DNA from: CAVUOA01 sp963742955 | GTDB taxonomy: Bacteria; Bacteroidota; Ignavibacteria; Tepidaquicellales; OLB5 | Assembly: GCA_963742955.1 (NCBI GenBank) | Contig: CAVUOA010000008.1 | Location: 1,674,001-1,738,000, forward strand | DNA length: 64,000 nt | Direction of reading: 5' to 3' | Shown: positions 26,161 to 34,245 of the stretch, one piece after another | How the letters are laid out: each line of letters starts with the position of its first letter | How positions within the stretch are numbered: position 1 is the stretch's first letter | Notes under the pieces: model-generated | The model's database searches: none | What the model saw: the letters and a program-made list of their open reading frames with translations, nothing else | What the model was told of the DNA's origin: nothing | Made by a program: the position numbers and the translations under genes

Positions 26161-27620
26161 GTTCCTCCTTTGCCCAGCACCATAACCGGCAGGGTCTTAA
26201 ATAGAATTTTCAAATCAAGCCAAAGTGACTGGTTATCAGCGTAATACAGGTCTAAGAGCACAGAATCATTAAAGGTAACGTCTTTTTTATTTCGTGCTAT
26301 TATTTGCGCAAGCCCGGTCATCCCGGGAATAACCTTATATTTTAATTTATGCCATTCTTTAAAAATTTCGTATTCATATGGCAGACAGGGCCGGGGTCCT
26401 ACGAGACTCATATCACCTTTGAAAACATTGAGAAGCTGCGGAAGCTCGTCAACACTAAACTTTCTCAGGATTCTTCCTACAGGAGTGATTCTCTTGTCTT
26501 TTATGAGCTTTATATTAGCATGATTTTCCACAATAAGTTTTTTCAGGTGCTCTATATGTATGGTCGGGTCGTTTTCATGTTTCATCGTGCGGAACTTATA
26601 CCAGTAGAATGGCAATCCGCTTTTGCCTATGACCTGAGTCTTATAAAATATCGGTCCCTTTGAAGTCAGTTTTATCAGCAATGCTATAATCAGACCAGGG
26701 ATGAAAACAATTGCAATTAATATAGTTGTAATAGCTATATCAAAAATTCTCTTAAATTTTTCCGAATACAAAGGAGAAGCCTTTGAGGAAATTGAAATAA
26801 TTTTTAAATCGTGATACTCGTTTTCGTCTAATTTAGTGTTTACAATATCGAAATGGTTTGAAACAAGATTTATCTGGCAATTGGTTAATTTGCACTTTTC
26901 AATGAGGTCAAGCAGGTTTTTATTATCGATTTTTTGAATAGTAATATATATTTCATCGATTTCGAGTTTTTCAATTATTCCTGCAAGTTTCTGCGTGGTG
27001 CCAAATACAGGAACTCCGTTGATTCTGGTATCTTTTTTTGAAACATCATCATCGATAAAGCCCACCAGCTCGATATGGTAGTGTTCTTTCATCAATAAAG
27101 ATTCACTGAAGAACCGTCCCAATCCTCCTGCGCCGATTGCAACAGCTCTTCTTGTTAAGAACCGGTTGATGTTGCCCCCAAGATAGGTTTTTGAGCTTAG
27201 CCCTGGTCTGAAAATCATTATTCGAACCAATGATATAGATAAGAAAGCTAACAGGAAGTAAACAATAACCTGCGCCCTGGAATCGTGTAAGGTTTCCTGT
27301 GTTTTCACAAGAAATATGAGCAGGATAATTGCAATATTGGAAATTAAAAGTCCTTTTAATATTAATAATATTTGCTCACCGATTTTTAAAAAGTATTTAT
27401 GTTTATACAGCTGGTAGTACCTGAAGACGGGTATTGTTAAGATTGCTCCGAATGCAAATATCAGTATTTTCTCAATAAAGGTGTTATCCTGAAAATACAT
27501 CAAACCTTTTTTTGAAGTGAGGTATAAAGCAAGAAATGCAGATAGAAGAGAAAACAGTAAATCCCCGGAAGCAAGCAAAAGCTTTTTTGCGCCGTATTTT
27601 TTTATAAACCAGCTTACCAT
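26157..27620 (-). CDS. Polyprenyl-phosphate sugar-1-phosphate transferase (WbaP/WcaJ-type)
   Basis: The 487-residue membrane protein starts glycan assembly by moving a sugar-1-phosphate onto undecaprenyl phosphate. It has four to five N-terminal membrane spans (about 10-130), a CoA-binding-like Rossmann segment (AVAIGAGGLGRFF near 163, VELVGFIDDD), another span near 285, and the bacterial sugar transferase domain with KRIFDIAIT, GPIFYKTQVIG, YKFRTMK, RKFSVDELPQLLNVFKGDMSLVGPRP and GMTGLAQI. Length and layout are normal. It follows the aminotransferase gene by 17 bases and heads the lipid-linked stage of this cluster. Confidence 0.92.
   Translation of the reverse strand: MVSWFIKKYGAKKLLLASGDLLFSLLSAFLALYLTSKKGLMYFQDNTFIEKILIFAFGAILTIPVFRYYQLYKHKYFLKIGEQILLILKGLLISNIAIILLIFLVKTQETLHDSRAQVIVYFLLAFLSISLVRIMIFRPGLSSKTYLGGNINRFLTRRAVAIGAGGLGRFFSESLLMKEHYHIELVGFIDDDVSKKDTRINGVPVFGTTQKLAGIIEKLEIDEIYITIQKIDNKNLLDLIEKCKLTNCQINLVSNHFDIVNTKLDENEYHDLKIISISSKASPLYSEKFKRIFDIAITTILIAIVFIPGLIIALLIKLTSKGPIFYKTQVIGKSGLPFYWYKFRTMKHENDPTIHIEHLKKLIVENHANIKLIKDKRITPVGRILRKFSVDELPQLLNVFKGDMSLVGPRPCLPYEYEIFKEWHKLKYKVIPGMTGLAQIIARNKKDVTFNDSVLLDLYYADNQSLWLDLKILFKTLPVMVLGKGGT
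26164..26170 (-). promoter_or_regulatory. Strong ribosome binding site deciding a rare start codon
   Basis: Read on the minus strand as AAGGAGG. It lies inside the last codons of the sugar transferase gene, 3 bases before CTG, 6 before the first ATT and 9 before the second. The spacing favours an ATT start for the Gfo/Idh gene. Confidence 0.65.
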
Positions 27621-27637
27621 TTTTCCTGCTTTAGTTT

Positions 27638-28747
27638 TTAATCATAAAAACTCTGTATGGAACTGCAAACAAAATCAACCTGCTCTTCAGTTATATCAGG
27701 GTACATAGGCAATGAGAGTATCTCATCGCAGCATTTTTCAGCAATAGGGAAATCGCCCTTTTTGTAATTCAGATAACTATAGGCCTTTTGCATATGCAGG
27801 GGCAGCGGGTAATGCAGCGCGGTCTGGATATCCTTTTCTGAAAGGTATTTCATCAGGTTACTCCTGTTTTTTACCCTGACTATAAAAAGGTGGTAAACAT
27901 GCTTTATATATTCCGGGCAATATGGGGTAATTACTAATTCCGGTTCAAATAATTTAAGCCTGTCATAATAATATTTTGCAGCTTTGCGCCTCTGCTCTGT
28001 CCATTTGTTAATATACTTAAGCTTAACGTTCAGAACTCCTGCCTGAATTTCTTCCATCCTGTAGTTATGGCCTTCCGATTCATGAATGTATTTTTCAACA
28101 GAGCCGTGCTGGCGGAAGCGCAGCATTTTACTGTAAAGCTCCTCATCATTGGTTACAACCGCGCCTGCTTCTCCGTAAGCTCCGAGATTCTTGCCCGGGT
28201 AAAAGCTGAATGTACCTATAATTCCGAAGTTTCCAACTTTTTTCCCTTTGAATTCCGATAAATGCGCCTGGGAGCAATCTTCAATTACGTACAGGTTATG
28301 TTTTCCGGCAATTTCCATAATTTTTTCCATTTCAGCCGGCTGACCGTATAAGTGAACGGGAATTATTGCTCTGGTTTTTGAGGTTATTGCATTTTCAATT
28401 TTATGTGCATCTAAATTAAACGTCTTCTCATCATGGTCAACAAAAACCGGTTTTGCTCCGGTTAAGCTCACAGATTCCGATGTAGCAATAAAAGTGTTCA
28501 CCGGAACTATAACTTCATCTCCGTATTTAATTCCAAGGGCAGTAAGTGCCGTATGAAGAGCATCAGTTCCTGAACTTAATGCGCAGCAGTATTTTACCTC
28601 CTGAACTCGTGTAAAATCTTCTTCAAATTTTTTTACCTTTTTACCGCAAACATAAGCAGTGTTATCAAGTACATCATTTATTTCTTTCAGGATTTCTTCT
28701 TTTATTTCAGAGTATTGTGTCTTAAGGTCAACAAAAGGGACTTTCAT
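27638..28747 (-). CDS. DegT/DnrJ/EryC1/StrS aminotransferase (WbpE-like)
   Basis: The 369-residue PLP-dependent sugar aminotransferase has VPFVDLKTQYSEIKEEI at the N-terminus, CCALSSGTDALHTAL near 53, PVHLYGQPAEM near 130, VIEDCSQAHLSEFKG near 155 and the PLP-Lys segment SFYPGKNLGAYGEAG near 183. It is typical of WbpE and similar enzymes making a 3-amino sugar nucleotide. It is the first gene of the nine-gene minus-strand block (28747 down to 18781), so the operon promoter should lie in 28748-28877, where I see no strong match. With the Gfo/Idh and acyltransferase genes it could make a 2,3-diacetamido-uronic acid. Confidence 0.9.
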   Translation of the reverse strand: MKVPFVDLKTQYSEIKEEILKEINDVLDNTAYVCGKKVKKFEEDFTRVQEVKYCCALSSGTDALHTALTALGIKYGDEVIVPVNTFIATSESVSLTGAKPVFVDHDEKTFNLDAHKIENAITSKTRAIIPVHLYGQPAEMEKIMEIAGKHNLYVIEDCSQAHLSEFKGKKVGNFGIIGTFSFYPGKNLGAYGEAGAVVTNDEELYSKMLRFRQHGSVEKYIHESEGHNYRMEEIQAGVLNVKLKYINKWTEQRRKAAKYYYDRLKLFEPELVITPYCPEYIKHVYHLFIVRVKNRSNLMKYLSEKDIQTALHYPLPLHMQKAYSYLNYKKGDFPIAEKCCDEILSLPMYPDITEEQVDFVCSSIQSFYD

Positions 28748-28877
28748 AAATTCGACTAAATTTAGGTAATTGTTAGTTAGATACTTCTAATTTAGCTATA
28801 AAAAGACAATCTTGAAACTCCAAATATATTAAGTGCCTTATTTTGTTAAAGATAACAGTTTCGTTTTAATAAAACAA

Positions 28878-29720
28878 TTAAGCTCTCTTGTTTGACGTCC
28901 TTTTATTTATTATCATAGATATTAGAACGGACATAACAAGTATTGAAGAAATAATAATCAACGATATATGAGCCGGGATATGAAACTCCGGATTGATAAT
29001 AGGAAGCAGCATCTTCACCCCTACATAAGCCAATATAAATCCTACACCTCTTTTTACGAATGAAAACTTATCCGCAACTATAGATAACAGGAAATAAATT
29101 GACCTTAAGCCAAGTACTGCGAGTACATTTGATGAAAATATTATAAACGGGTCATTGGTAATTGCAAATATTGCCGGAATGGAATCGATTGCAAAAACAA
29201 CATCGGTAGATTCAATAACAAGAAGACATACAAACAGAGGAGTTGCGTACCTGATATCTTTTATATTTACAAAAAACTTATTGCCGTGCTGTTCATCGGT
29301 GGTCTTCATGAATTTCTTGAACAGCTTCAGAACCTTGTTTTGCTCCGGGTGAATTTCCTTTTCTTTATTGAAAAGCATTTTGTAGCCTGAGTAAATCAGA
29401 ACTGCCCCGAAGAAATACAGTATGAATGAAAAATAAGTTATTAAAGTAACCCCGAGGAAAATAAATATTCCTCTCAGGACAATTACACCTGCTATTCCCC
29501 AGTTAAGCACCTTACGCTGGTACTTTGGCGGGATTTTGAAGTAATTGAACAGTATCAGGAAGACGAAAAGATTATCGACACTTAGAATTTCTTCAATAAG
29601 GTAGCCTGTTAAAAATTCTACAGCTTTCTGTTTACCGAATTCGTAATATACGCCTATATTAAAAAGTGCGGCTACAGTTACCCAAAATATTACCCATTTT
29701 ATTGCTTTCTTGGCTGACAT
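28878..29720 (-). CDS. TerC/Alx-family membrane protein
   Basis: The 280-residue inner-membrane protein has about eight spans and the family's acidic membrane motifs: EEILSVDNLFVFLIL near residue 43 and VIESTDVVFAIDSIPAIFAIT near 170. Alx/TerC/YceF proteins export manganese or other metals, or metallate secreted proteins; the specific role is unknown here. No yybP-ykoY manganese riboswitch can fit in the 28-base gap to the upstream lipoprotein gene. Probably cotranscribed with that gene. Confidence 0.9.
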   Translation of the reverse strand: MSAKKAIKWVIFWVTVAALFNIGVYYEFGKQKAVEFLTGYLIEEILSVDNLFVFLILFNYFKIPPKYQRKVLNWGIAGVIVLRGIFIFLGVTLITYFSFILYFFGAVLIYSGYKMLFNKEKEIHPEQNKVLKLFKKFMKTTDEQHGNKFFVNIKDIRYATPLFVCLLVIESTDVVFAIDSIPAIFAITNDPFIIFSSNVLAVLGLRSIYFLLSIVADKFSFVKRGVGFILAYVGVKMLLPIINPEFHIPAHISLIIISSILVMSVLISMIINKRTSNKRA

Positions 29721-29748
29721 TGGAATTGCAGTTTTTTAACACAATTTT

Positions 29749-30282
29749 TCATGGTGCATTATTATCGGGAGCGCCCGGGTTTGGGATAAAATCGTATGAC
29801 ATTTCGTTCTGATTCCATTTGAGCATAGCCTCATCGGAAACGCTCTTCCCTGTGGAATCGGCTATACTGATATATATATTCATAGGGGTTTCTTTTTCAT
29901 CAAAGTTTATTATGTAACCATTATCGGCATCTATCTGGTTAACCAGTTCACCTTTAGTCGAAGAAAGCTTCTTATCAAAGCTTAATATAACTTTCCACTC
30001 ACCTGAATTTTCTACAATGCCTCCGTTCTTAATCCACATTTTATTGTCATTCTGCTTTTTATTTACAACGGCAGTAAATATATCTTTGTTTCCGTTACCG
30101 TTCAGGTCACCTTTTGCTAATACAACCGTGTTATTGCCGAAGCTTGAAGCTGCAAATCTTTCTCCGGCATCAGTCGATTCGAGAAGATTAGATTGTGACT
30201 GCTTGTTTTTTCCACATGATATTAGTAAGATAGTGGAAAAACATACAAATAGCAGAAATAATTTATTTGAATTAATCTTCAA
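29749..30282 (-). CDS. Lipoprotein of unknown function
   Basis: The 177-residue protein starts with a lipoprotein signal (KLFLLFVCFSTILLISCGKN, lipobox LISC with Cys 23). The mature part contains KGDLNGNGNKDIFTAV, an FG-GAP/VCBS-like calcium-loop pattern (D-x-N-G-N-x-D), and ends in a short Pro/Asn-rich tail. I do not recognise a named family. It is predicted to be anchored in the outer or inner membrane. It is first in a two-gene set with the TerC gene. Confidence 0.7.
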   Translation of the reverse strand: MKINSNKLFLLFVCFSTILLISCGKNKQSQSNLLESTDAGERFAASSFGNNTVVLAKGDLNGNGNKDIFTAVVNKKQNDNKMWIKNGGIVENSGEWKVILSFDKKLSSTKGELVNQIDADNGYIINFDEKETPMNIYISIADSTGKSVSDEAMLKWNQNEMSYDFIPNPGAPDNNAP

Positions 30283-30381
30283 TTTATTGGTGTTAGTTAG
30301 TTTTTCATTAGAAATATAGCTAATTAATTTCTGACCTTAAAGACAGAAAATCGGTTGAGCATTAAGAAAAATTGACCTGTA

Positions 30382-30402
30382 GAGACGCTCAGCGAGCGTC
30401 TC
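30382..30402. repeat. Intergenic GAGACGC palindrome
   Basis: GAGACGCTC, AGC, GAGCGTCTC: a perfect 9-bp hairpin with a 3-base loop, preceded by TGTA. I know the TGTAGAGACGC...GCGTCTC type from many bacterial genomes. It lies between the divergent lipoprotein and ftsY genes. Nothing else is recognisable in 30283-30532. Confidence 0.65.
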
Positions 30403-30532
30403 CTGCTGTATGAATCACAAATTGTTCGTTTTGACTGAAGTTCTTTAAATAAACAAGTTATTCTGCGCTCAATTTTCGTTGTTATTAAGAACTAAATTGA
30501 CTAATTTAATTGACTAAAATTTTTTACGAATT

Positions 30533-31456
30533 ATGGGATTTTTTGAGAAATTAAAGAAGGGTCTATCAAAGACCCATGATAATATATTTGCCAAAGTCGA
30601 TAAGCTGGTTTACGGCAAAAGCAAAATAGATGACGATTTAATTGAGCAAATTGAAGAGATTTTACTCAGTTCTGACGTCGGAGTACAAACTACCGAAACA
30701 CTTGTTGAAAATATCAGGACAAGGGTGAAAGAGGAAAAATTTGAACGCCCGGATGAATTGACAAAGATGCTGAAAGATGAAATTAAAAAAATGTTTTCCG
30801 AAAACGGCAGCCATCAAACTGTGGGATTTGAGATAAACAAAAAGCCTTACCTGATTATGGTAGTGGGTGTAAACGGAGTTGGTAAAACAACTTCAATCGG
30901 CAAGCTTGCACATAATTTTAAAAATGCGGGTCATTCCGTTTTAATAGCTGCGGCCGATACATTCCGTGCGGCTGCAAATGAACAGCTTGAAACATGGGCA
31001 AAAAGAGCCGGATGCGAAATAATTCAGCTTACGCAGGGCAGTGACCCCGGAGCCGTGGTCTACAATGCTGTTAACAACGCTCTTGCTAAAAATATTGAAG
31101 TGCTTATAATAGATACTGCAGGCAGGCTTCACACAAAAACAAATCTGATGGAAGAGCTGAAAAAAATGAAACGTGTTATTCAGAAACTCATGCCCGATGC
31201 TCCCCATGAAATACTTCTTGTAATAGACGCTACCACTGGACAAAACGGCTTGAACCAGGCAAAAGAATTTGCAAATGCAATAGGGTTAACAGGTGTTATA
31301 CTCACAAAGCTTGACGGCACAGCAAAAGGCGGGATTGTATTGAAAATCAGCAATGAGCTCAAAATTCCCGTAAGGTTTATAGGCGTAGGCGAACAGATTG
31401 ATGACCTGCAGGTATTCAATAAAGAAGATTTTGTAAAAGCTTTGATAGAAGATTAA
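30533..31456 (+). CDS. ftsY: Signal recognition particle receptor FtsY
   Basis: FtsY docks SRP-ribosome complexes at the inner membrane. The 307-residue protein has a short amphipathic N-terminus (MGFFEKLKKGLSKT) without the long acidic A domain of E. coli, the NG domain with GVNGVGKTTSIGKLA near residue 107, AADTFRAAANEQL, DTAGRLHTKTNLMEEL near 195 and TKLDGTAKGG near 260. It is complete. mutL follows after one base. It is divergent from the lipoprotein gene. Confidence 0.96.
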   Translation: MGFFEKLKKGLSKTHDNIFAKVDKLVYGKSKIDDDLIEQIEEILLSSDVGVQTTETLVENIRTRVKEEKFERPDELTKMLKDEIKKMFSENGSHQTVGFEINKKPYLIMVVGVNGVGKTTSIGKLAHNFKNAGHSVLIAAADTFRAAANEQLETWAKRAGCEIIQLTQGSDPGAVVYNAVNNALAKNIEVLIIDTAGRLHTKTNLMEELKKMKRVIQKLMPDAPHEILLVIDATTGQNGLNQAKEFANAIGLTGVILTKLDGTAKGGIVLKISNELKIPVRFIGVGEQIDDLQVFNKEDFVKALIED

Positions 31457-31457
31457 A

Positions 31458-33338
31458 TTGTCAGCCATCATAAAAATATTACCCCAGTTTATAGCAAATC
31501 GTATTGCGGCGGGTGAAGTTGTAGGAAGACCTGAATCGGTTGTTAAAGAGCTTGTTGAAAACTCTATCGATGCCGGCGCAAAGAATATTGAGCTTGTATT
31601 AAAAGATGCAGGCAAGAGTCTTATTCAGATAATCGATGACGGTACCGGTATGAGCGAAGAAGACGCTCTTATGTGTTTCCAGAGACACTCTACAAGCAAA
31701 ATTTCCCAGCCCGAAGACCTTGAAAATATTAAAACTCTTGGATTCAGAGGCGAAGCGCTCGCTTCAATCAGCGCTGTTGCACAGGTCGAGCTAAAAACCA
31801 AAACTGAGGGTTCAGAACTTGGTGTATCTATTAAAAATCACGGAAGTGAAATTATTGAATGTATACCTGATACTTTTACCGGTCCGCACAGGCAGGGTAA
31901 CAACGGTACATCGGTTTCTGTAAGAAACTTATTTTATAATACCCCTGCCAGAAGGAATTTTCTTAAAACAAACCAGACAGAGTTCAAACACATCTACGAA
32001 ACATACATCAGGCAGGCAATTGCAAATCCTTCGGTTTCATTCAGAATGGTTAATGAAGATGAAGAGATTCTTGATTTAAAATCATCTGACCTGCAGAACC
32101 GCCTGATGGAAATTTACGGTGTGGAATATGCCGAAGCATTAATTGAGGTCTCGCAGGAAACAGAATTAATATCATTGAAAGGGTTTATTTCAAAACCAAG
32201 TTATACAAAAAAGACAAAACAAGATCAGTTTTTATTTCTCAATAAACGCTATGTTGTAAGCAAGGCGCTATCATACGCTGTTCACATGGCTTATGATGAT
32301 TTGATTGAAAAAGGGGATTACCCTAATTTCTTTTTATTTCTTGAGCTTGACCCGCACAGGTTTGATGTAAACGTTCATCCCTCGAAACTTGAAGCTAAAT
32401 TTGATGATGAAAAGGCTGTATTCGGCTTTGTGAGAAAAGGGGTTTGGAATACACTTCAGCAGAATGATTTGGTTGTAAATGTAAATTTAGGCGATAATAA
32501 AGGTCATTCAAGAATAGAATCAAAACCAACTGAAGCAAGAATTTTCTCCTCCCAGAGTTTTGCCAAAAATCCGAAAGAGGAGCAGCGTTTTCCGTTTGAA
32601 AGAAAAGAAGGGGATGGTTTCAGAGCGCCGATTCTTGAAATGTTCGGTGATAAAAAGCCGGATGAACATGTAAAAGCCAATGAAGTTTTTGATTCAGCGC
32701 AGGAAGAAAACACTCCGGGTGAAGCGGTATCATTCGACCACGCCGATGTGAGAGATTTAAGCGGAAAGAATTCTATCTGGCAGTTCCAGAAAAAATATAT
32801 ACTTTACCAGCTTGAAAATACATTGATGATAATCGACCAGCACGCAGCTCACGAAAGAATTTTATACGAACAGGCTGTTGACCGCTTGAACTCAAATGCT
32901 AATCTATCACAGCAGCTTCTTATTCCGCTGTATATTGAATTAAACCCGGTTGATTTTGAAGTTATAAAAAGCATCGAGAAAGAATTAAGAGCATTGGGAT
33001 TTGATATCGAGCTGCAATCAAAAAGGAAAATAAAACTGAAGGGAATCCCTTCCGATGTTCGCCTCGGGCATGAAGATAAAATCCTGCACGAATTGATTGA
33101 TGAGTATAAAGAAAATGATGTTAAGCTGAATCTTGATAAGCGTGATAACCTTGCAAAATCGTATGCATGCAAGCATGCTATAAAAGCGGGTGATAAACTG
33201 AATCCTGATGAAATGCTTAATTTAATCGATAAGCTGTTTTTTACACAGATGCCTTACGTATGCCCCCACGGCAGACCAACTATGATTAAAATCTCAATGG
33301 ATGAACTTGATAAGAAATTTGCCAGAACCGGGTTTTAA
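31458..33338 (+). CDS. mutL: DNA mismatch repair protein MutL
   Basis: MutL couples mismatch recognition to strand removal. In the 626-residue protein the N-terminal GHKL ATPase shows IANRIAAGEVVGRPESVVKEL, DDGTGMSEEDA and TLGFRGEALASIS. The C-terminal domain has DQHAAHERILYE, matching the endonuclease motif DQHA-x2-E-x4-E, plus ACKHAIKAGDKL and CPHGRPT, so this is a nicking-type MutL, as expected without MutH. The linker (about 350-430) is variable. The start is TTG one base after the ftsY stop, chosen because homologues begin right at this point; translation is probably coupled. Confidence 0.96.
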   Translation: MSAIIKILPQFIANRIAAGEVVGRPESVVKELVENSIDAGAKNIELVLKDAGKSLIQIIDDGTGMSEEDALMCFQRHSTSKISQPEDLENIKTLGFRGEALASISAVAQVELKTKTEGSELGVSIKNHGSEIIECIPDTFTGPHRQGNNGTSVSVRNLFYNTPARRNFLKTNQTEFKHIYETYIRQAIANPSVSFRMVNEDEEILDLKSSDLQNRLMEIYGVEYAEALIEVSQETELISLKGFISKPSYTKKTKQDQFLFLNKRYVVSKALSYAVHMAYDDLIEKGDYPNFFLFLELDPHRFDVNVHPSKLEAKFDDEKAVFGFVRKGVWNTLQQNDLVVNVNLGDNKGHSRIESKPTEARIFSSQSFAKNPKEEQRFPFERKEGDGFRAPILEMFGDKKPDEHVKANEVFDSAQEENTPGEAVSFDHADVRDLSGKNSIWQFQKKYILYQLENTLMIIDQHAAHERILYEQAVDRLNSNANLSQQLLIPLYIELNPVDFEVIKSIEKELRALGFDIELQSKRKIKLKGIPSDVRLGHEDKILHELIDEYKENDVKLNLDKRDNLAKSYACKHAIKAGDKLNPDEMLNLIDKLFFTQMPYVCPHGRPTMIKISMDELDKKFARTGF

Positions 33339-33357
33339 GAATATTAAAAAGTTTAAG

Positions 33358-34128
33358 TTAATATCGACGAGATTCCCGTCTTTCGCGGGAATGGTTACCG
33401 CTAATTTTATTAGTTCGATATATCTCCCATAATTTTCCGATAACATCATCCAGAGCGGGACCTAACAGCTTAGGGTCATCCGTTTTAGACGGCATATTTT
33501 CAAAAACCTCGTAGGGTACTTCAACACCGTTTATGTTAATATGAGTTGTAGATTCAGCGGAAACTTCTTTCCAATCTACGTTTTTATATAATCTTTCCAT
33601 TTTGGAATCAGGCAGCCCATGTTCAAGAATGCTGTCAGGCTTATCGGGATTAAACCTTTTACGGTTTTTCCTTAGTGATTCCTCGTAAGGCACATTAACA
33701 TAAAGTATTGCAGAATTTTTTACTGCCTCTTCCGAAAGATGTTTGAATGCCTCCCTGTATCCTCCGTGTTCGCTTCCGCGGGAAAATTCAATAAGACAGG
33801 TTGTGTTATCATGATAATTATTTTTGTCACGGATTTTCTTTTTGTATTCAAGCGAGATGCGTTCAATCAAAAGGTGCCACTGGTATTCATACAGAAAATA
33901 CCCGTCTTTTGTTGAGTGAATCCGCGGCTTATTGAATTTTTTCTCAAGTATCTCATCTTCTTCAAACCATGTCCATAACATCGGGAAATCATCTATTTCA
34001 TCAATATTTCCAATATGAAAACGCTTTAACCTGTCATCAGGAGATGTTTTTTTTAGATAATCTATTACTTCCGATTTTCCCGAAGCAGGTCTGCCGAGAA
34101 GAATTAATTTTTTAAATATTTCTGCCAT
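33358..34128 (-). CDS. P-loop nucleotide-binding protein, unknown function
   Basis: The 256-residue cytosolic protein has a kinase-type Walker A, LILLGRPASGKSEVIDYL near residue 9. Further landmarks are DEIDDFPMLWTWFEED, a basic RKNRKRFNPDKPDSI lid-like segment and CLIEFSRGSEHGG. The layout recalls small nucleoside or phosphotransfer kinases, but I do not recognise a family and the substrate is unknown. It is convergent with mutL (19-base gap). Its last codons (NHSRERRESRR) are written by a palindromic repeat, so the original stop may have been displaced. It is monocistronic as far as can be seen. Confidence 0.75.
   Translation of the reverse strand: MAEIFKKLILLGRPASGKSEVIDYLKKTSPDDRLKRFHIGNIDEIDDFPMLWTWFEEDEILEKKFNKPRIHSTKDGYFLYEYQWHLLIERISLEYKKKIRDKNNYHDNTTCLIEFSRGSEHGGYREAFKHLSEEAVKNSAILYVNVPYEESLRKNRKRFNPDKPDSILEHGLPDSKMERLYKNVDWKEVSAESTTHININGVEVPYEVFENMPSKTDDPKLLGPALDDVIGKLWEIYRTNKISGNHSRERRESRRY
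33372..33392. repeat. ATTCCCG palindrome at the 3' end of a coding region
   Basis: ATTCCCG, seven bases (TCTTTCG), CGGGAAT. It is the same family as 53167-53186 and is a type I recall from many bacterial genomes. It is translated in frame as the C-terminal tail of the P-loop protein. Confidence 0.7.
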
Positions 34129-34245
34129 AACTGTTGTAAATGTTTATGTAATTTTAAAATATACTTATCAAATTTAAAGTCATAAATTAATGGATTTAAT
34201 ATACCCATTAAATGTTTTATTATTGTTAATTGCTTAAACACAATT

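Noticed and set aside
29721..29748. Manganese (yybP-ykoY) riboswitch before the TerC/Alx gene
   Set aside because: Only 28 bases separate it from the upstream gene, too few for the aptamer, and no conserved core is seen.
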